A stretch of DNA of 64,000 bases from Iodidimonas sp. SYSU 1G8. Its GTDB lineage: Bacteria; Pseudomonadota; Alphaproteobacteria; SMXS01. Both the position numbers and the translations under genes were made by a program. Below, piece by piece: positions 55,570 to 63,621 of this stretch (its first letter is position 1; the number at the start of each line of letters is the position of its first letter). The notes below the pieces were generated by a model. The model did no database searches. It was given only the letters and a program-made list of their open reading frames with translations, and was not told where the DNA came from. Where the stretch lies: contig NZ_JBBYXJ010000002.1 of assembly GCF_039655775.1 (NCBI RefSeq), positions 186,001 through 250,000 of the forward strand. Direction: 5' to 3'.

Positions 55570-56036
55570 AGCGCGGCCAGCAAGGGGGCCGCCGCGGCGA
55601 GGAATGCCGTCCGGTCGGCCCGCAGACGCTCCGCGTACAGCGCCAGATTGTCCCGGGCGGCCGCCGGGTCCGGCGGAGTATCGTCCGGTACGGTCGCGGC
55701 CAGCCTTGCCTGCGCCAGCCGTTCCGCCTCCAGTTCGGCCGCCTTGACGGCCCGGCGCAGCGCCGCCTCGTCGCCGTCCCGCGACAGCGCCCGGCGCAGG
55801 CGGCGCAGCGGGACTACGCACCCCTCGCGTACCGGACGCGCCGCCGCCAGCGCGTCGTCCAGCGCGGCGACGCTGAGCGGGCCGCGCCACAGGCAGAACA
55901 GCACCATGTTGACGTCGGCGCCAAAGTCATCCTGCAGGCTCAGGCAGGCGTCCTCGACGCCGGGGCGCCCGTATAATCGGACCGAAAAGTCCCAAAAGCG
56001 CGAAGCGGCGGTCATGGGCGCGCTAAATCCTCTCAT
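55566..56036 (-). CDS. TIGR02444/DUF2390 family protein
   Basis: A 156-residue (or 149 from ATG 56015) protein with the family signature SRFWDFSVRLYGRPGVEDACLSLQD and FGADVNMVLFCLWRG in the N-terminal half; the rest is an alanine-rich helical region. Members are found next to ABC or unrelated genes and have no known function. The upstream start has a weak GGGGAA site and the downstream one none. It overlaps the ubiX end by 4 bases. Confidence 0.85.
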   Translation of the reverse strand: MRGFSAPMTAASRFWDFSVRLYGRPGVEDACLSLQDDFGADVNMVLFCLWRGPLSVAALDDALAAARPVREGCVVPLRRLRRALSRDGDEAALRRAVKAAELEAERLAQARLAATVPDDTPPDPAAARDNLALYAERLRADRTAFLAAAAPLLAAL

Positions 56037-56095
56037 ATTTGCCGTTCCCCTGTTATCATAGCGGGGAACGGGACCTCTCAGACATTACCGGCACG

Positions 56096-56296
56096 ATGAT
56101 CGATCGAACGGCGCTGGAAGCCAAACTGGCCCAGTTGGAGATTGAACACAGCGATCTGGACGCATCGATCCTGGCCCTGCAAGCGCAGGCCCATGTGGAT
56201 CAGATTCGCGTACAGCGGCTGAAGAAGCGCAAGCTTGCCCTCAAGGACCAGATATCGAAAGTCCGCAGCGAGCTCATGCCCGATATCATCGCATGA
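56096..56296 (+). CDS. YdcH/DUF465-like small coiled-coil protein (second copy)
   Basis: A 66-residue helical-hairpin protein: ALEAKLAQLEIEHSDLDASI then IRVQRLKKRKLALKDQISKV. It shares layout and the L-K-R/K-K-L-x-x-K-[DE]-[EQ]-I-S pattern with the copy at 54717-54881. ATG 56096 is chosen; the frame is open to 56039 without homology. It precedes purE by 68 bases in the same direction. Function unknown. Confidence 0.82.
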   Translation: MIDRTALEAKLAQLEIEHSDLDASILALQAQAHVDQIRVQRLKKRKLALKDQISKVRSELMPDIIA

Positions 56297-56364
56297 CCAT
56301 GGCGTGCTTGCCCCCGGCGGATTCCCGCCTATAATCCCGCGCTTTTCCGGAGGAAGGCAACGCG

Positions 56365-56859
56365 ATGGCGGACACGCCGCAGGTCGGTATCATCATGGGC
56401 AGCCAGTCGGACTGGCCCACCATGAAACATGCCGCCGACATCCTCGACGTGCTGGGCGTCGCCTTTGAAACCCGCATCGTCTCGGCGCACCGCACGCCGG
56501 ACCGCCTGGTGGATTACGCCAAGTCGGCGCGCAGCCGCGGCCTGAAGGCGATCATCGCCGGCGCGGGTGGTGCGGCGCACCTGCCGGGCATGGCGGCGGC
56601 AATGACCATCCTTCCCGTGTTCGGCGTCCCGGTCGAATCGAAGATGCTGAAGGGCCTCGACAGTCTGCTGTCGATCGTCCAGATGCCCGGCGGCGTGCCG
56701 GTCGGCACCCTGGCCATCGGCCCCGCGGGCGCCAAGAACGCCGGCCTGCTGTCGGCCAGCGTCGTCGCCCTGCTGGACGTCGAGGTTGCCCGCAAGCTCG
56801 AGGCGTGGCGCCAGGCGCAGACCCAGTCCGTCGCGTTCGAACCCACCGACGAGGCCTGA
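56365..56859 (+). CDS. purE: N5-carboxyaminoimidazole ribonucleotide mutase PurE
   Basis: Moves the carboxylate from N5-CAIR to form CAIR in purine synthesis. The 164-residue protein has the class I signature [18 protein letters not shown], the SAHRTPDRL loop and [11 protein letters not shown]. It starts after GGAGG. It sits 4 bases upstream of purK, forming the standard purEK pair. Confidence 0.97.
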   Translation: MADTPQVGIIMGSQSDWPTMKHAADILDVLGVAFETRIVSAHRTPDRLVDYAKSARSRGLKAIIAGAGGAAHLPGMAAAMTILPVFGVPVESKMLKGLDSLLSIVQMPGGVPVGTLAIGPAGAKNAGLLSASVVALLDVEVARKLEAWRQAQTQSVAFEPTDEA

Positions 56860-56863
56860 ACCG

Positions 56864-57937
56864 ATGCGCATCGCTCCCGGCGGCACGGTCGGCATCCTGG
56901 GCGGCGGCCAGCTTGGCCGCATGCTGGCCCAGGCCGCGAAGAAACTGGGCTACCGCACCGTCGTCCTGACGCCCGAAACCGATAGCCCCGCCTCGCAGGT
57001 GGCCGACGAGACCATTGTCGCGCCCTACAAGCGGGAAGAGGCGCTGAAGGAATTCGCGGACAAGGTCGACGTGATGACCTACGAGTTCGAGAACATCCCG
57101 ATCCAGACCGTGCTGTTCGCCAGCAAGGACAAGCCGGTGCAGCCATCGGCCCCGGCGCTCAAGACCTCGCAGAACCGGCTGGACGAAAAGACCTTCCTCA
57201 ACCGCATTGGCGTGCCGACCACGCCCTTCGCCGCCGTGCAGCTGCTTGACGATCTGGTCGCCGAGGCGCCCCTGCTGGGCTTTCCGTGCGTGCTCAAGAC
57301 CCAGCGCGGCGGCTATGACGGCAAGGGACAGGTGCTGATCCGCGAGCGGCGCGAGATGGGCCGCGCCCACGCGGAAATGATGGGCCAGCCCTCGATCATC
57401 GAGGCCTTCGTCGAATTTACCCGCGAGCTGTCGATCATCTGCGTGCGCGGCGCCTCCGGCGCGATCCTGTTCTATCCGGTGGTCGAGAACGAACACCGCA
57501 ACCACATCCTGTTCCGCACCCTCGCCCCGGCCGAGATTTCCGACCGGCTGGAGCAGCGCGCCCAGACCATCGCCAGCAAGATCGCCGAGGGACTAGACTA
57601 TATCGGCGTGCTGACGGTGGAGATGTTCGAGACGGTCGATGGCGGACTTCTGGTCAACGAGATCGCGCCGCGCGTCCACAATTCGGGCCACTGGACCATC
57701 GAGGCGTGCAAGACCAGCCAGTTCGAGAATCACATCCGCGCCATCTGCGGTCTGCCGCTGGGCCAGACGACCCAGACGCACCGGGCGGTGATGACCAATC
57801 TGATCGGCGATGACATCGACAAGGTGCCGGAATGGGAGGCGCAGCCTCAGACCACCGTGCATCTTTACGGCAAGGCCGAAGCCCGGCCAGGCCGCAAGAT
57901 GGGCCATGTCACCCAGATCTTCCCGCTCGACGACTGA
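56864..57937 (+). CDS. purK: N5-carboxyaminoimidazole ribonucleotide synthase PurK
   Basis: ATP-grasp enzyme that makes N5-CAIR from AIR, bicarbonate and ATP. The 357-residue protein has the N-terminal VGILGGGQLGRMLAQAA, YEFENIP, the ATP-grasp loop LKTQRGGYDGKGQ and the EIAPRVHNSGHWTIEAC catalytic block. ATG 56864 gives the family start; a longer frame to 56786 runs through the purE end. Confidence 0.97.
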   Translation: MRIAPGGTVGILGGGQLGRMLAQAAKKLGYRTVVLTPETDSPASQVADETIVAPYKREEALKEFADKVDVMTYEFENIPIQTVLFASKDKPVQPSAPALKTSQNRLDEKTFLNRIGVPTTPFAAVQLLDDLVAEAPLLGFPCVLKTQRGGYDGKGQVLIRERREMGRAHAEMMGQPSIIEAFVEFTRELSIICVRGASGAILFYPVVENEHRNHILFRTLAPAEISDRLEQRAQTIASKIAEGLDYIGVLTVEMFETVDGGLLVNEIAPRVHNSGHWTIEACKTSQFENHIRAICGLPLGQTTQTHRAVMTNLIGDDIDKVPEWEAQPQTTVHLYGKAEARPGRKMGHVTQIFPLDD

Positions 57938-57940
57938 GGC

Positions 57941-58615
57941 TCAGGGCTTCATCCGGGCCTCGCCCGGATAGCGCAGGCGCGCCAGCAGCGACGCCAGGCT
58001 CGGCGTGTCCTTCAGCCGCGCTCTGGCGCGGGCCTTGGCCTTCTCCACAGTCATCACGTCCTCGATCCGCCGGTCGAGGAACGCCCAGGTTTCGGCGCTG
58101 TCCTCGGACGAATCGGCCATCCAGTACAGCATGGTGCTGGAATAGACGCCGGCCAGCGTGGCTCGCTTGGTGTAGAAGCTGAAATCGGTCGATATGTCGC
58201 CCGCCGCGCGCCACATCAGATCCACGGTACGCATCAGCATGCGCGCGCCCTGCGGCGCGTTCTGCGGCAGGGCCACGAAGCCCAAGGCGCGGCGCTCGGC
58301 CTCCCTGTGCTCGGCCACCGCGTCGAAGCGGGCGCGCACCACGGCGCGGATGCGGTCGCGCATGCGCATCGAGGCAATGTCGAGGGACTCGGCCTGCGCC
58401 AGCATGCGCGAATCGGCCTCGCGGGCATGGAGGTCGAGCAGATCGGCCGGGCCGCCGGGAAAGGCCATGGCGGCCGCGCCAGGCTCGATGCCCAGATCGC
58501 GGGCGGCCTTGTTCAGGCTGATCAGGCTCCATCCGTCGAACGGAATGTGGGGCAGCGCGGCGGCCAGCAGGCTGGCGCGGGTGGCGTCGAGGGGATGGGG
58601 GGCTGTCTCGGTCAT
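57941..58615 (-). CDS. COQ9 family ubiquinone-synthesis protein
   Basis: A 224-residue helical protein of the COQ9 family, a lipid-binding fold derived from TetR. The N-terminus ARASLLAAALPHIPFDGWS and the C-terminal YWMADSSEDSAETWAFLDRRIEDVMTV (core W-x-D-S-S-x-D and FLDRRI) are typical. In eukaryotes COQ9 helps COQ7 hydroxylate the quinone ring. It converges with purK with a 3-base gap. ATG 58615 is chosen; the frame upstream to 59056 is non-coding. Confidence 0.93.
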   Translation of the reverse strand: MTETAPHPLDATRASLLAAALPHIPFDGWSLISLNKAARDLGIEPGAAAMAFPGGPADLLDLHAREADSRMLAQAESLDIASMRMRDRIRAVVRARFDAVAEHREAERRALGFVALPQNAPQGARMLMRTVDLMWRAAGDISTDFSFYTKRATLAGVYSSTMLYWMADSSEDSAETWAFLDRRIEDVMTVEKAKARARARLKDTPSLASLLARLRYPGEARMKP

Positions 58616-58764
58616 GATTTCAATATGGTTCCTGCGGCTTTCCGGGTCAAAGGGCTTCACAAGGCAATTGCGAAGTGCTACATACGCGCCACCTTGCTGG
58701 CTGGAAGATGCTGGCGAAAAACCTATATGCCGGCCTATCGGTCGCAACAGCCACAGGAGAGAAC

Positions 58765-58971
58765 GTGCAGGTTTCCGTTCGTGACAATAACGTCGATCAG
58801 GCGCTGCGCGCCCTGAAGAAGAAGATGCAGCGCGAAGGTATCTACCGCGAGATGAAGCTGCGCCGTTTCTACGAAAAGCCGTCCGAGCGCCGCGCCCGCG
58901 AGCACGCCACGGCCATCCGCCGCGCCCGCAAGCTGGAGCGCAAGCGCGCCGAGCGCGACGGTTCGGTATAA
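58765..58971 (+). CDS. rpsU: 30S ribosomal protein S21
   Basis: Small basic ribosomal protein near the mRNA platform, 68 residues: [21 protein letters not shown], then [20 protein letters not shown] and a lysine/arginine-rich tail. It uses a GTG start at 58765, preceded by AGGAGA. An apparent upstream extension to 58675 is not supported. A terminator hairpin follows 24 bases after the stop, so it is probably a single-gene unit. Confidence 0.96.
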   Translation: MQVSVRDNNVDQALRALKKKMQREGIYREMKLRRFYEKPSERRAREHATAIRRARKLERKRAERDGSV

Positions 58972-58994
58972 GCCGTCGCCTCACGGCGAATCGA

Positions 58995-59017
58995 AAAGCC
59001 GCCCGATGGGCGGCTTT
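58995..59017 (+). terminator. Terminator after rpsU
   Basis: AAAGCCGCCC and GGGCGGCTTT form a perfect 10-bp stem around a 3-base loop, followed by CGTGTTTCT. It lies 24 bases after the rpsU stop. Confidence 0.85.
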
Positions 59018-59134
59018 CGTGTTTCTGGGGTCCGCGACATCGACGGCGAAGCGCACGGCAAAAGCGCGAACGCGTGATGTCAGTCCTCGATCGGCCGGCC
59101 CGCTTGCGACCGGCCGATCAGGGTGTACATGTCG

Positions 59135-59590
59135 TCAGGGCTTTGCCTTGACCGGTAGACGAAACGGCGCGCCAAGCCGGTTGAAGGCATTCATCGTCGC
59201 GATCGTGATGGTAAGGTCGACCAGATCCTTCGGCTCGAACGCTGCGGCGGCCGCGGCATACGCCTCGTCCGATGCATGAGTCGCGCTGATCAGCGTGACC
59301 TCCTCGGCCCAGGCGAGCGCCGCGCGATATTGATCGGGGAACAGGTGGGGCACTTCCGCCCATACCGGTACGAGCGCAACCTTGTCGGCGGCCATGGTCT
59401 TGAGCAGGTCGCGGGTATGCATATCGATACAATGCGCGCAGCCATTGATCTGCGAGACGCGCAGGAAGACGAGATGGATCAACTCCTCGGGCAGACCAGT
59501 CTCATGGGTAATGTAGCGGTGAACGGCGAATAGCGCTTTCGCGCCATCGGGTGCCAGGTCAGTCCAGTTTAGACGTACGGTCGCGGTCAT
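59135..59590 (-). CDS. Carboxymuconolactone decarboxylase/AhpD-like protein (ECF41 partner)
   Basis: A 151-residue AhpD-fold protein with the peroxidase-type CxxC in INGCAHCIDMH (C51, C54), preceded by the LIHLVFLRVSQ helix. Such proteins are reductases or peroxidase-like disulfide enzymes, usually of unknown substrate. It is divergent from an ECF41 sigma factor and has its own ECF41-type promoter, as in the COE (carboxymuconolactone decarboxylase, oxidoreductase or epimerase) pairings known for this sigma family. Start is after GAGGAAAG. Confidence 0.93.
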   Translation of the reverse strand: MTATVRLNWTDLAPDGAKALFAVHRYITHETGLPEELIHLVFLRVSQINGCAHCIDMHTRDLLKTMAADKVALVPVWAEVPHLFPDQYRAALAWAEEVTLISATHASDEAYAAAAAAFEPKDLVDLTITIATMNAFNRLGAPFRLPVKAKP

Positions 59591-59621
59591 GATGCTTTCC
59601 TCGATAGGCGCCTCCGTGAAT

Positions 59622-59648
59622 GACGAGGCAACAGGTTCGGGTGTGACA
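59622..59648 (-). promoter_or_regulatory. ECF41-type promoter of the CxxC protein
   Basis: Minus-strand TGTCACA (59648-59642), 16-base spacer, CGTC (59625-59622). This fits the ECF41 consensus TGTCACA-N16-CGTC and lies 31 bases upstream of the gene's ATG. Confidence 0.85.
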
Positions 59649-59679
59649 TGGGAAAGTTTCTTCCAGCCGCTTTCGGTGA

Positions 59680-59706
59680 TGTCACATCAGGGCCGCCTGG
59701 CTCGTC
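59680..59706 (+). promoter_or_regulatory. ECF41-type promoter of the sigma factor
   Basis: Plus-strand TGTCACA (59680-59686), 16-base spacer, CGTC (59703-59706), 34 bases upstream of the sigma factor ATG. It is the mirror-like counterpart of the promoter at 59622-59648 and suggests autoregulation. Confidence 0.85.
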
Positions 59707-59740
59707 ACCCGCCTGGATGGCGGCGATATGGGATGTTTAG

Positions 59741-60619
59741 ATGGAGCAGGATCAGAGAATCGCTGATTTCGAGCGCGAGCGCAGACGCCTCGAAAGGCTC
59801 GGCTACAGGATGCTCGGGTCGATCAGCGACGCACAAGATGTCGTGCAGGACGCCTGGTTACGCTTCGCGACCGCCAAAGCCAGCATCGATACGCCGGCGG
59901 CCTATCTCACGCGCGTGGTCACGCGCCTCTGCCTCGACCGGCTGAAGTCCGCCCGCGCGCGGCGCGAGACCTACATAGGCCCCTGGTTGCCGGAGCCGCT
60001 GATCGATGCGGTCGAGCCTGCCGAGATGATCGCCGACGACATCACCACGACTCTCATGCTCGCGATGGAACGGCTTTCGCCGCTCGAGCGCGCTGCCTTC
60101 CTGCTCCACGACATCTTCGGCGTGGCGCTCGGTGACGTCGCCGGGGCGCTCGGTCGCGAGCCCGCCGCCGTGCGCCAGTTGGCCTCACGTGCTCGCAAGC
60201 ACGTCCAAGATTCGCGTCCGAGGTACGTCATTGAAGCTGCTGAAGCCGAACGGCTTGCACGCGCCTTCTTCGCGGCGGCGCGCGATGGCGATACCGCCGC
60301 GCTTTCAGAGCTGTTGGCCCGGGACGTGGAAATTCATGCTGACGGCGGCGGCAAAGTGCTCGCCGCCCGCAACGTCATTCGCGGAGTCGAGCGCGCGCTG
60401 CGCCTGTTTACCGGCGTGAGGCGCAAGGCCGTTCGGCCTGCGACCCTGCTTCGGACCGCGACCATCGACGGTCTTCCGGGCTATATCAGTATCGAGCGTG
60501 GGGACGTGCTGCAGACGACCGCCCTTGATATCCGCAACGGCCGGATCCGTGCGATCTACATCGTCAGAAATCCAGATAAGCTGACGCATATCGAAGAACT
60601 TAAATCGCCGGCAGCGTGA
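59741..60619 (+). CDS. ECF41 family RNA polymerase sigma factor with SnoaL-like C-terminal domain
   Basis: A 292-residue sigma-70 family protein. Sigma2 has GYRMLGSISDAQDVVQDAWLR; the linker holds WLPEP (82-86), the ECF41 signature; sigma4 spans about 105-155 with FGVALGDVAGALGREPAAVRQ. A C-terminal SnoaL-like domain (165-292) contains DGGGK at 201-205, the second ECF41 signature, thought to modulate activity in place of a classic anti-sigma factor. It diverges from its CxxC partner and probably autoregulates. Confidence 0.95.
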   Translation: MEQDQRIADFERERRRLERLGYRMLGSISDAQDVVQDAWLRFATAKASIDTPAAYLTRVVTRLCLDRLKSARARRETYIGPWLPEPLIDAVEPAEMIADDITTTLMLAMERLSPLERAAFLLHDIFGVALGDVAGALGREPAAVRQLASRARKHVQDSRPRYVIEAAEAERLARAFFAAARDGDTAALSELLARDVEIHADGGGKVLAARNVIRGVERALRLFTGVRRKAVRPATLLRTATIDGLPGYISIERGDVLQTTALDIRNGRIRAIYIVRNPDKLTHIEELKSPAA

Positions 60620-60798
60620 CAGGTCCGCCCGGCATCCCCGAAGCGCTGTTTCACGAGCTAAGGCGGGTAGCTGAAGGCTTACGCAATGAGGCGATCGCGT
60701 TTGCAGGGCGCACTGAAGCGTGTTTGGAAATGGCGAATTGGCTTGATGCTCACCGGATACCTCTCTCGGAAAGTAGCAGCCGGCCCGTGTCTCAATGA
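60616..60798 (+). CDS. Possible small protein downstream of the ECF41 sigma gene
   Basis: A 60-residue frame starting with GTG that overlaps the sigma stop codon (GTGA): PGIPEALFHELRRVAEGLRN, then FAGRTEACLEMANWLDAHRI. The coupled start and helical composition suggest it could be translated with the sigma factor, but no family is recognised and the local base bias is weak. It may be spurious. Confidence 0.3.
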   Translation: MTGPPGIPEALFHELRRVAEGLRNEAIAFAGRTEACLEMANWLDAHRIPLSESSSRPVSQ

Positions 60799-60808
60799 AT
60801 GCTGAGGG

Positions 60809-61360
60809 TCAGGTATGGCGATGGATTAACGATATAACTGGGGCTTGAGCATCCATGAACAGGTATGCTCGGCCTAAAAGAGCTTGCTTACCAAAGTCAT
60901 CGAACTTGTTCGGCCCGAGGGGAGTATACAGAATCTCGGACTCTGTAAGCCCGTCGAGATGCCGATCTTCAATCTCCGTCCAGTGCGCTTTTGCCACATC
61001 CAGAAGAACCACGTTAGCGGCCGGATGGTTGTAGCTAACGAGAATGTTGCCATCATCCATCGGCGTAGGGCTCATGTCAGGATGATAATTTAAAATATCT
61101 GACAGCACCTTTAGTGAAACCGCTTTAGCTTCAGCGTCAGACAACCCATCTTCTAAGATCACAGAGGTACCATTGCTAAAAACAACAAAGTCTCTCTCTC
61201 GATCTGAGTAGTATGAGATTCGATCGACAACTCGATCAAGGGGCTGGCTAAAGGATGGTTGCCAAGCAGGCATCGGTGGAAACTTTGCAGTCGCTGCCAC
61301 GGCACCCACTTTTCGGATGCCGAATACAGCCAATAATCCAGCAATAAATGAGCGTCTCAT
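60809..61360 (-). CDS. Hypothetical exported protein
   Basis: A 183-residue protein with an N-terminal signal-like segment (MRRSFIAGLLAVFGIRKVGAVAATA, basic start, hydrophobic core). The mature part has DRISYYSDRERDFVVFSNGTSVIL, then an acidic/helical stretch and LVSYNHPAANVVLLDVAKAHW. No family is recognised. Composition is lower in G+C than the neighbours. I chose ATG 61360 over upstream ATGs because the export signal starts there. It stands alone between the sigma gene and tRNA-Val. Confidence 0.6.
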   Translation of the reverse strand: MRRSFIAGLLAVFGIRKVGAVAATAKFPPMPAWQPSFSQPLDRVVDRISYYSDRERDFVVFSNGTSVILEDGLSDAEAKAVSLKVLSDILNYHPDMSPTPMDDGNILVSYNHPAANVVLLDVAKAHWTEIEDRHLDGLTESEILYTPLGPNKFDDFGKQALLGRAYLFMDAQAPVISLIHRHT

Positions 61361-61560
61361 CAACTGCGATCTCCGTAACTGAGCACAGTCAACCTGCCAC
61401 AGAAAATGGCCGCTTTCCACTCGTAGCGAAGCCTCACAGTCAGGCCGCAAGCATCTACCAAAAACTGTGAGCTTTACTGGCTTGCGATCCGGTTACGACC
61501 CCAAAACGCATCGATCTTCGTAGAGGAAGATGAACTATGCAGCGATGTCAGGGGGAAGAT

Positions 61561-61634
61561 GGTGGGCGCAGCAAGGTTCGAACTTGCGACCCCTACGATG
61601 TCAACGTAGTGCTCTACCACTGAGCTATGCGCCC
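61561..61634 (-). tRNA. tRNA-Val (anticodon GAC)
   Basis: The minus strand folds into a full cloverleaf: acceptor stem GGGCGCA with TGCGCCC, D-arm GCTC-loop-GAGC, anticodon stem CTACG/CGTAG around loop TTGACAT (anticodon GAC), T-arm GCAAG-TTCGAAC-CTTGC, discriminator A and encoded CCA. No integrase or repeated 3' end of the tRNA is seen in the window. Confidence 0.97.
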
Positions 61635-61795
61635 CCGGGTCGGCGCGGACTATAAGCAAAAAGCCTGACGGTGCAAGGGTTCTGTTACAGCCATCGCGGT
61701 GAAATTCGCATCGGTTGCCCGGCGGACAAAAAGCGTCATAATTACCGACCGTCGTGTCTTGCCGGAGGCACGCCCCTCAGCCGGATGACAGACCG

Positions 61796-62716
61796 ATGAC
61801 CCCGAGCGAACCCGCCCTGAAAACCCTGGACGCCGCGCCGGACACCGCGCTTCCGGCCTGCGTCGTCGCCGAACCGGCGCGGCAGACCCTGCCGCTGGTG
61901 TTTTCCTCGCCGCACAGCGGCCGCCACTATCCGGCCGATTTCATCGCCGCCTCGCAGCTCGATCCGCACACCCTGCGCGCGTCCGAAGACGCGTATGTGG
62001 ACGAGCTGTTCGCGGCCGCGCCCGGCCATGGCGCGCCGCTGTTGCAGGCCGTCTACGCCCGCGCCTATCTGGACGTGAACCGCGAGGCGTGGGAGCTGGA
62101 CCCGGACATGTTCGATGGCCCGCTGCCCGACTTCGTCAACGCCCGATCGGGCCGCGTCGCGGCCGGGCTGGGCACCATCGCCCGCGTCGTCGCCAGCGGC
62201 ACCGCCATCTACCGCGACCGCCTGCCGTTCACCGAGGCGGAACGGCGTGTGGCCATGGTCTACACCCCCTATCACCAGACGCTGAGCCGCCTGCTCGAGC
62301 GCACGCGGGACCAGTTCGGCTGCGCCGTGCTGATCGACTGCCATTCCATGCCATCCAGCGGCGCCAGCTGGGGCGACATGCCGCTGAAGACCGGCGGCCC
62401 CGCGCCCGACTTCATCCTCGGCGACCGCTATGGCCGAAGCTGCAGCATGGAAGTGGTGGCCGCCGCCCAGGAGGCGCTGAGCGGGGAAGGCTACCGCGTG
62501 GTGCGCAACGATCCCTATTCCGGCGGCTACAACACCCGCCATTACGGCGTGCCGCGCGAGGGGCGCCACGCGCTGCAGATCGAGATCAGCCGCGCGCTGT
62601 ACATGGACGAGACGACCATGGGCCGTGCCGACGGCTTCGACCGGCTGCGCGACGCCATCGGCGTGCTGATCAATGCGCTGTCGCGCCTGCCGCTGGACGT
62701 GCTTCGCCCGCTCTGA
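61796..62716 (+). CDS. N-formylglutamate amidohydrolase family protein
   Basis: A 306-residue zinc amidohydrolase: SSPHSGRHYP (metal-binding H), VLIDCHSMPSSG and NDPYSGGYNTRHYG are the family motifs. The family includes HutG of histidine degradation, which releases formate from N-formylglutamate, but no hut genes are nearby, so the real substrate is open. ATG 61796 is the chosen start; the frame is open to 61754. A terminator lies 10 bases after the stop. Confidence 0.92.
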   Translation: MTPSEPALKTLDAAPDTALPACVVAEPARQTLPLVFSSPHSGRHYPADFIAASQLDPHTLRASEDAYVDELFAAAPGHGAPLLQAVYARAYLDVNREAWELDPDMFDGPLPDFVNARSGRVAAGLGTIARVVASGTAIYRDRLPFTEAERRVAMVYTPYHQTLSRLLERTRDQFGCAVLIDCHSMPSSGASWGDMPLKTGGPAPDFILGDRYGRSCSMEVVAAAQEALSGEGYRVVRNDPYSGGYNTRHYGVPREGRHALQIEISRALYMDETTMGRADGFDRLRDAIGVLINALSRLPLDVLRPL

Positions 62717-62725
62717 AGACAAGAA

Positions 62726-62748
62726 AAAGGGGCCGCGCAGGCCCCTTT
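62726..62748. terminator. Bidirectional terminator between convergent genes
   Basis: AAAGGGGCC and GGCCCCTTT form a perfect 9-bp stem with a 5-base loop (62735-62739). On the minus strand TTTTTC follows, so it ends the SDR gene best; on the plus strand it ends the amidohydrolase gene less strongly. Confidence 0.85.
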
Positions 62749-62770
62749 CCCATCGGATGATCTCAGCCGG

Positions 62771-63535
62771 TCACTTCGGCGCCATGCGCAGCGCGCCGTC
62801 GAGACGGATGGTCTCGCCATTGACCATGGGATTGTCGCAGATGAACAGCACGGTCTTGGCATATTCGGACGGATCGCCCAGACGCGAGGGGAACGGCACG
62901 GTGGCGCCCAGCGAATCCTGGACGGCCTGCGGCAGGCCCTTCAGCATCGGGGTGATGAACAGGCCCGGCGCGATGGTGCAGCAGCGCACGCCGTCGCGTG
63001 ACAGGTCGCGGGCCACGGTCAGGGTCATGGACACCACGCCGCCCTTGGACGAGGCATAGGCGACCTGGCCGATCTGGCCCTCGAACGCGGCGACGGAGGC
63101 GGTGTTGACGATCACGCCGCGCTCGCCATCGGTCAGCGGCTCCATCTGGGTCATGCGCGCGGCCGCCAGGCGGATGCAGTTGAACGTGCCGATCAGGTTG
63201 ATGTTGATGACCTTGGTATAGACGGCCAGCGAATGGGGCTCGCCCTTGGCGACGGTCTTGCCCGCGTCGGCCACGCCGGCGCAGTTGATCAGGATGCGGG
63301 CGTCCTGGCCGTGCGCGGCCTTGCCCTTGTCGAGACCGGCGATGACGCTTTCCTCGCTGGTCACGTCGACCTTGGCGAAGACGGCGCCGATTTCCTTGGC
63401 GGCGGCTTCACCGGCGGCTTCGTTCACGTCGAAAATGGTGACCTTGGCGCCCTTGGCGATCAGCGCTTCGGCGGTCGCGCGGCCCAGACCAGACGCGCCG
63501 CCGGTGATGATGGCGGCAACCCCGTTCACATCCAT
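62771..63535 (-). CDS. Short-chain dehydrogenase/reductase (3-hydroxyacyl-CoA dehydrogenase type 2-like)
   Basis: A 254-residue SDR with the NAD-binding [16 protein letters not shown]-x-N type IFDVNEAAG acidic loop suggesting NAD, N-C-A-G ([12 protein letters not shown]), and the catalytic YASSKGG (Y and K) after a serine-bearing [10 protein letters not shown]. The overall pattern resembles HSD17B10-type 3-hydroxyacyl-CoA dehydrogenase. Fatty acid or branched-chain amino acid breakdown is plausible. It is convergent with the amidohydrolase. Confidence 0.93.
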   Translation of the reverse strand: MDVNGVAAIITGGASGLGRATAEALIAKGAKVTIFDVNEAAGEAAAKEIGAVFAKVDVTSEESVIAGLDKGKAAHGQDARILINCAGVADAGKTVAKGEPHSLAVYTKVININLIGTFNCIRLAAARMTQMEPLTDGERGVIVNTASVAAFEGQIGQVAYASSKGGVVSMTLTVARDLSRDGVRCCTIAPGLFITPMLKGLPQAVQDSLGATVPFPSRLGDPSEYAKTVLFICDNPMVNGETIRLDGALRMAPK

Positions 63536-63621
63536 TCTCTCATCCTCTTTTTTTGATTGGGTATCGGTGCGGAAGGCGATTTAGCACAGGGTGCGGGCGG
63601 AGTCGAGGCGCGGGGCGGCCG

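Noticed and set aside
61561-61634. Genomic island integrated at tRNA-Val
   Set aside because: No integrase, no duplicated tRNA 3' end and no boundary repeat is seen; only one lower-GC gene lies nearby.
61474-61659. 61-residue minus-strand frame
   Set aside because: It crosses the tRNA-Val gene and has no coding signal of its own.
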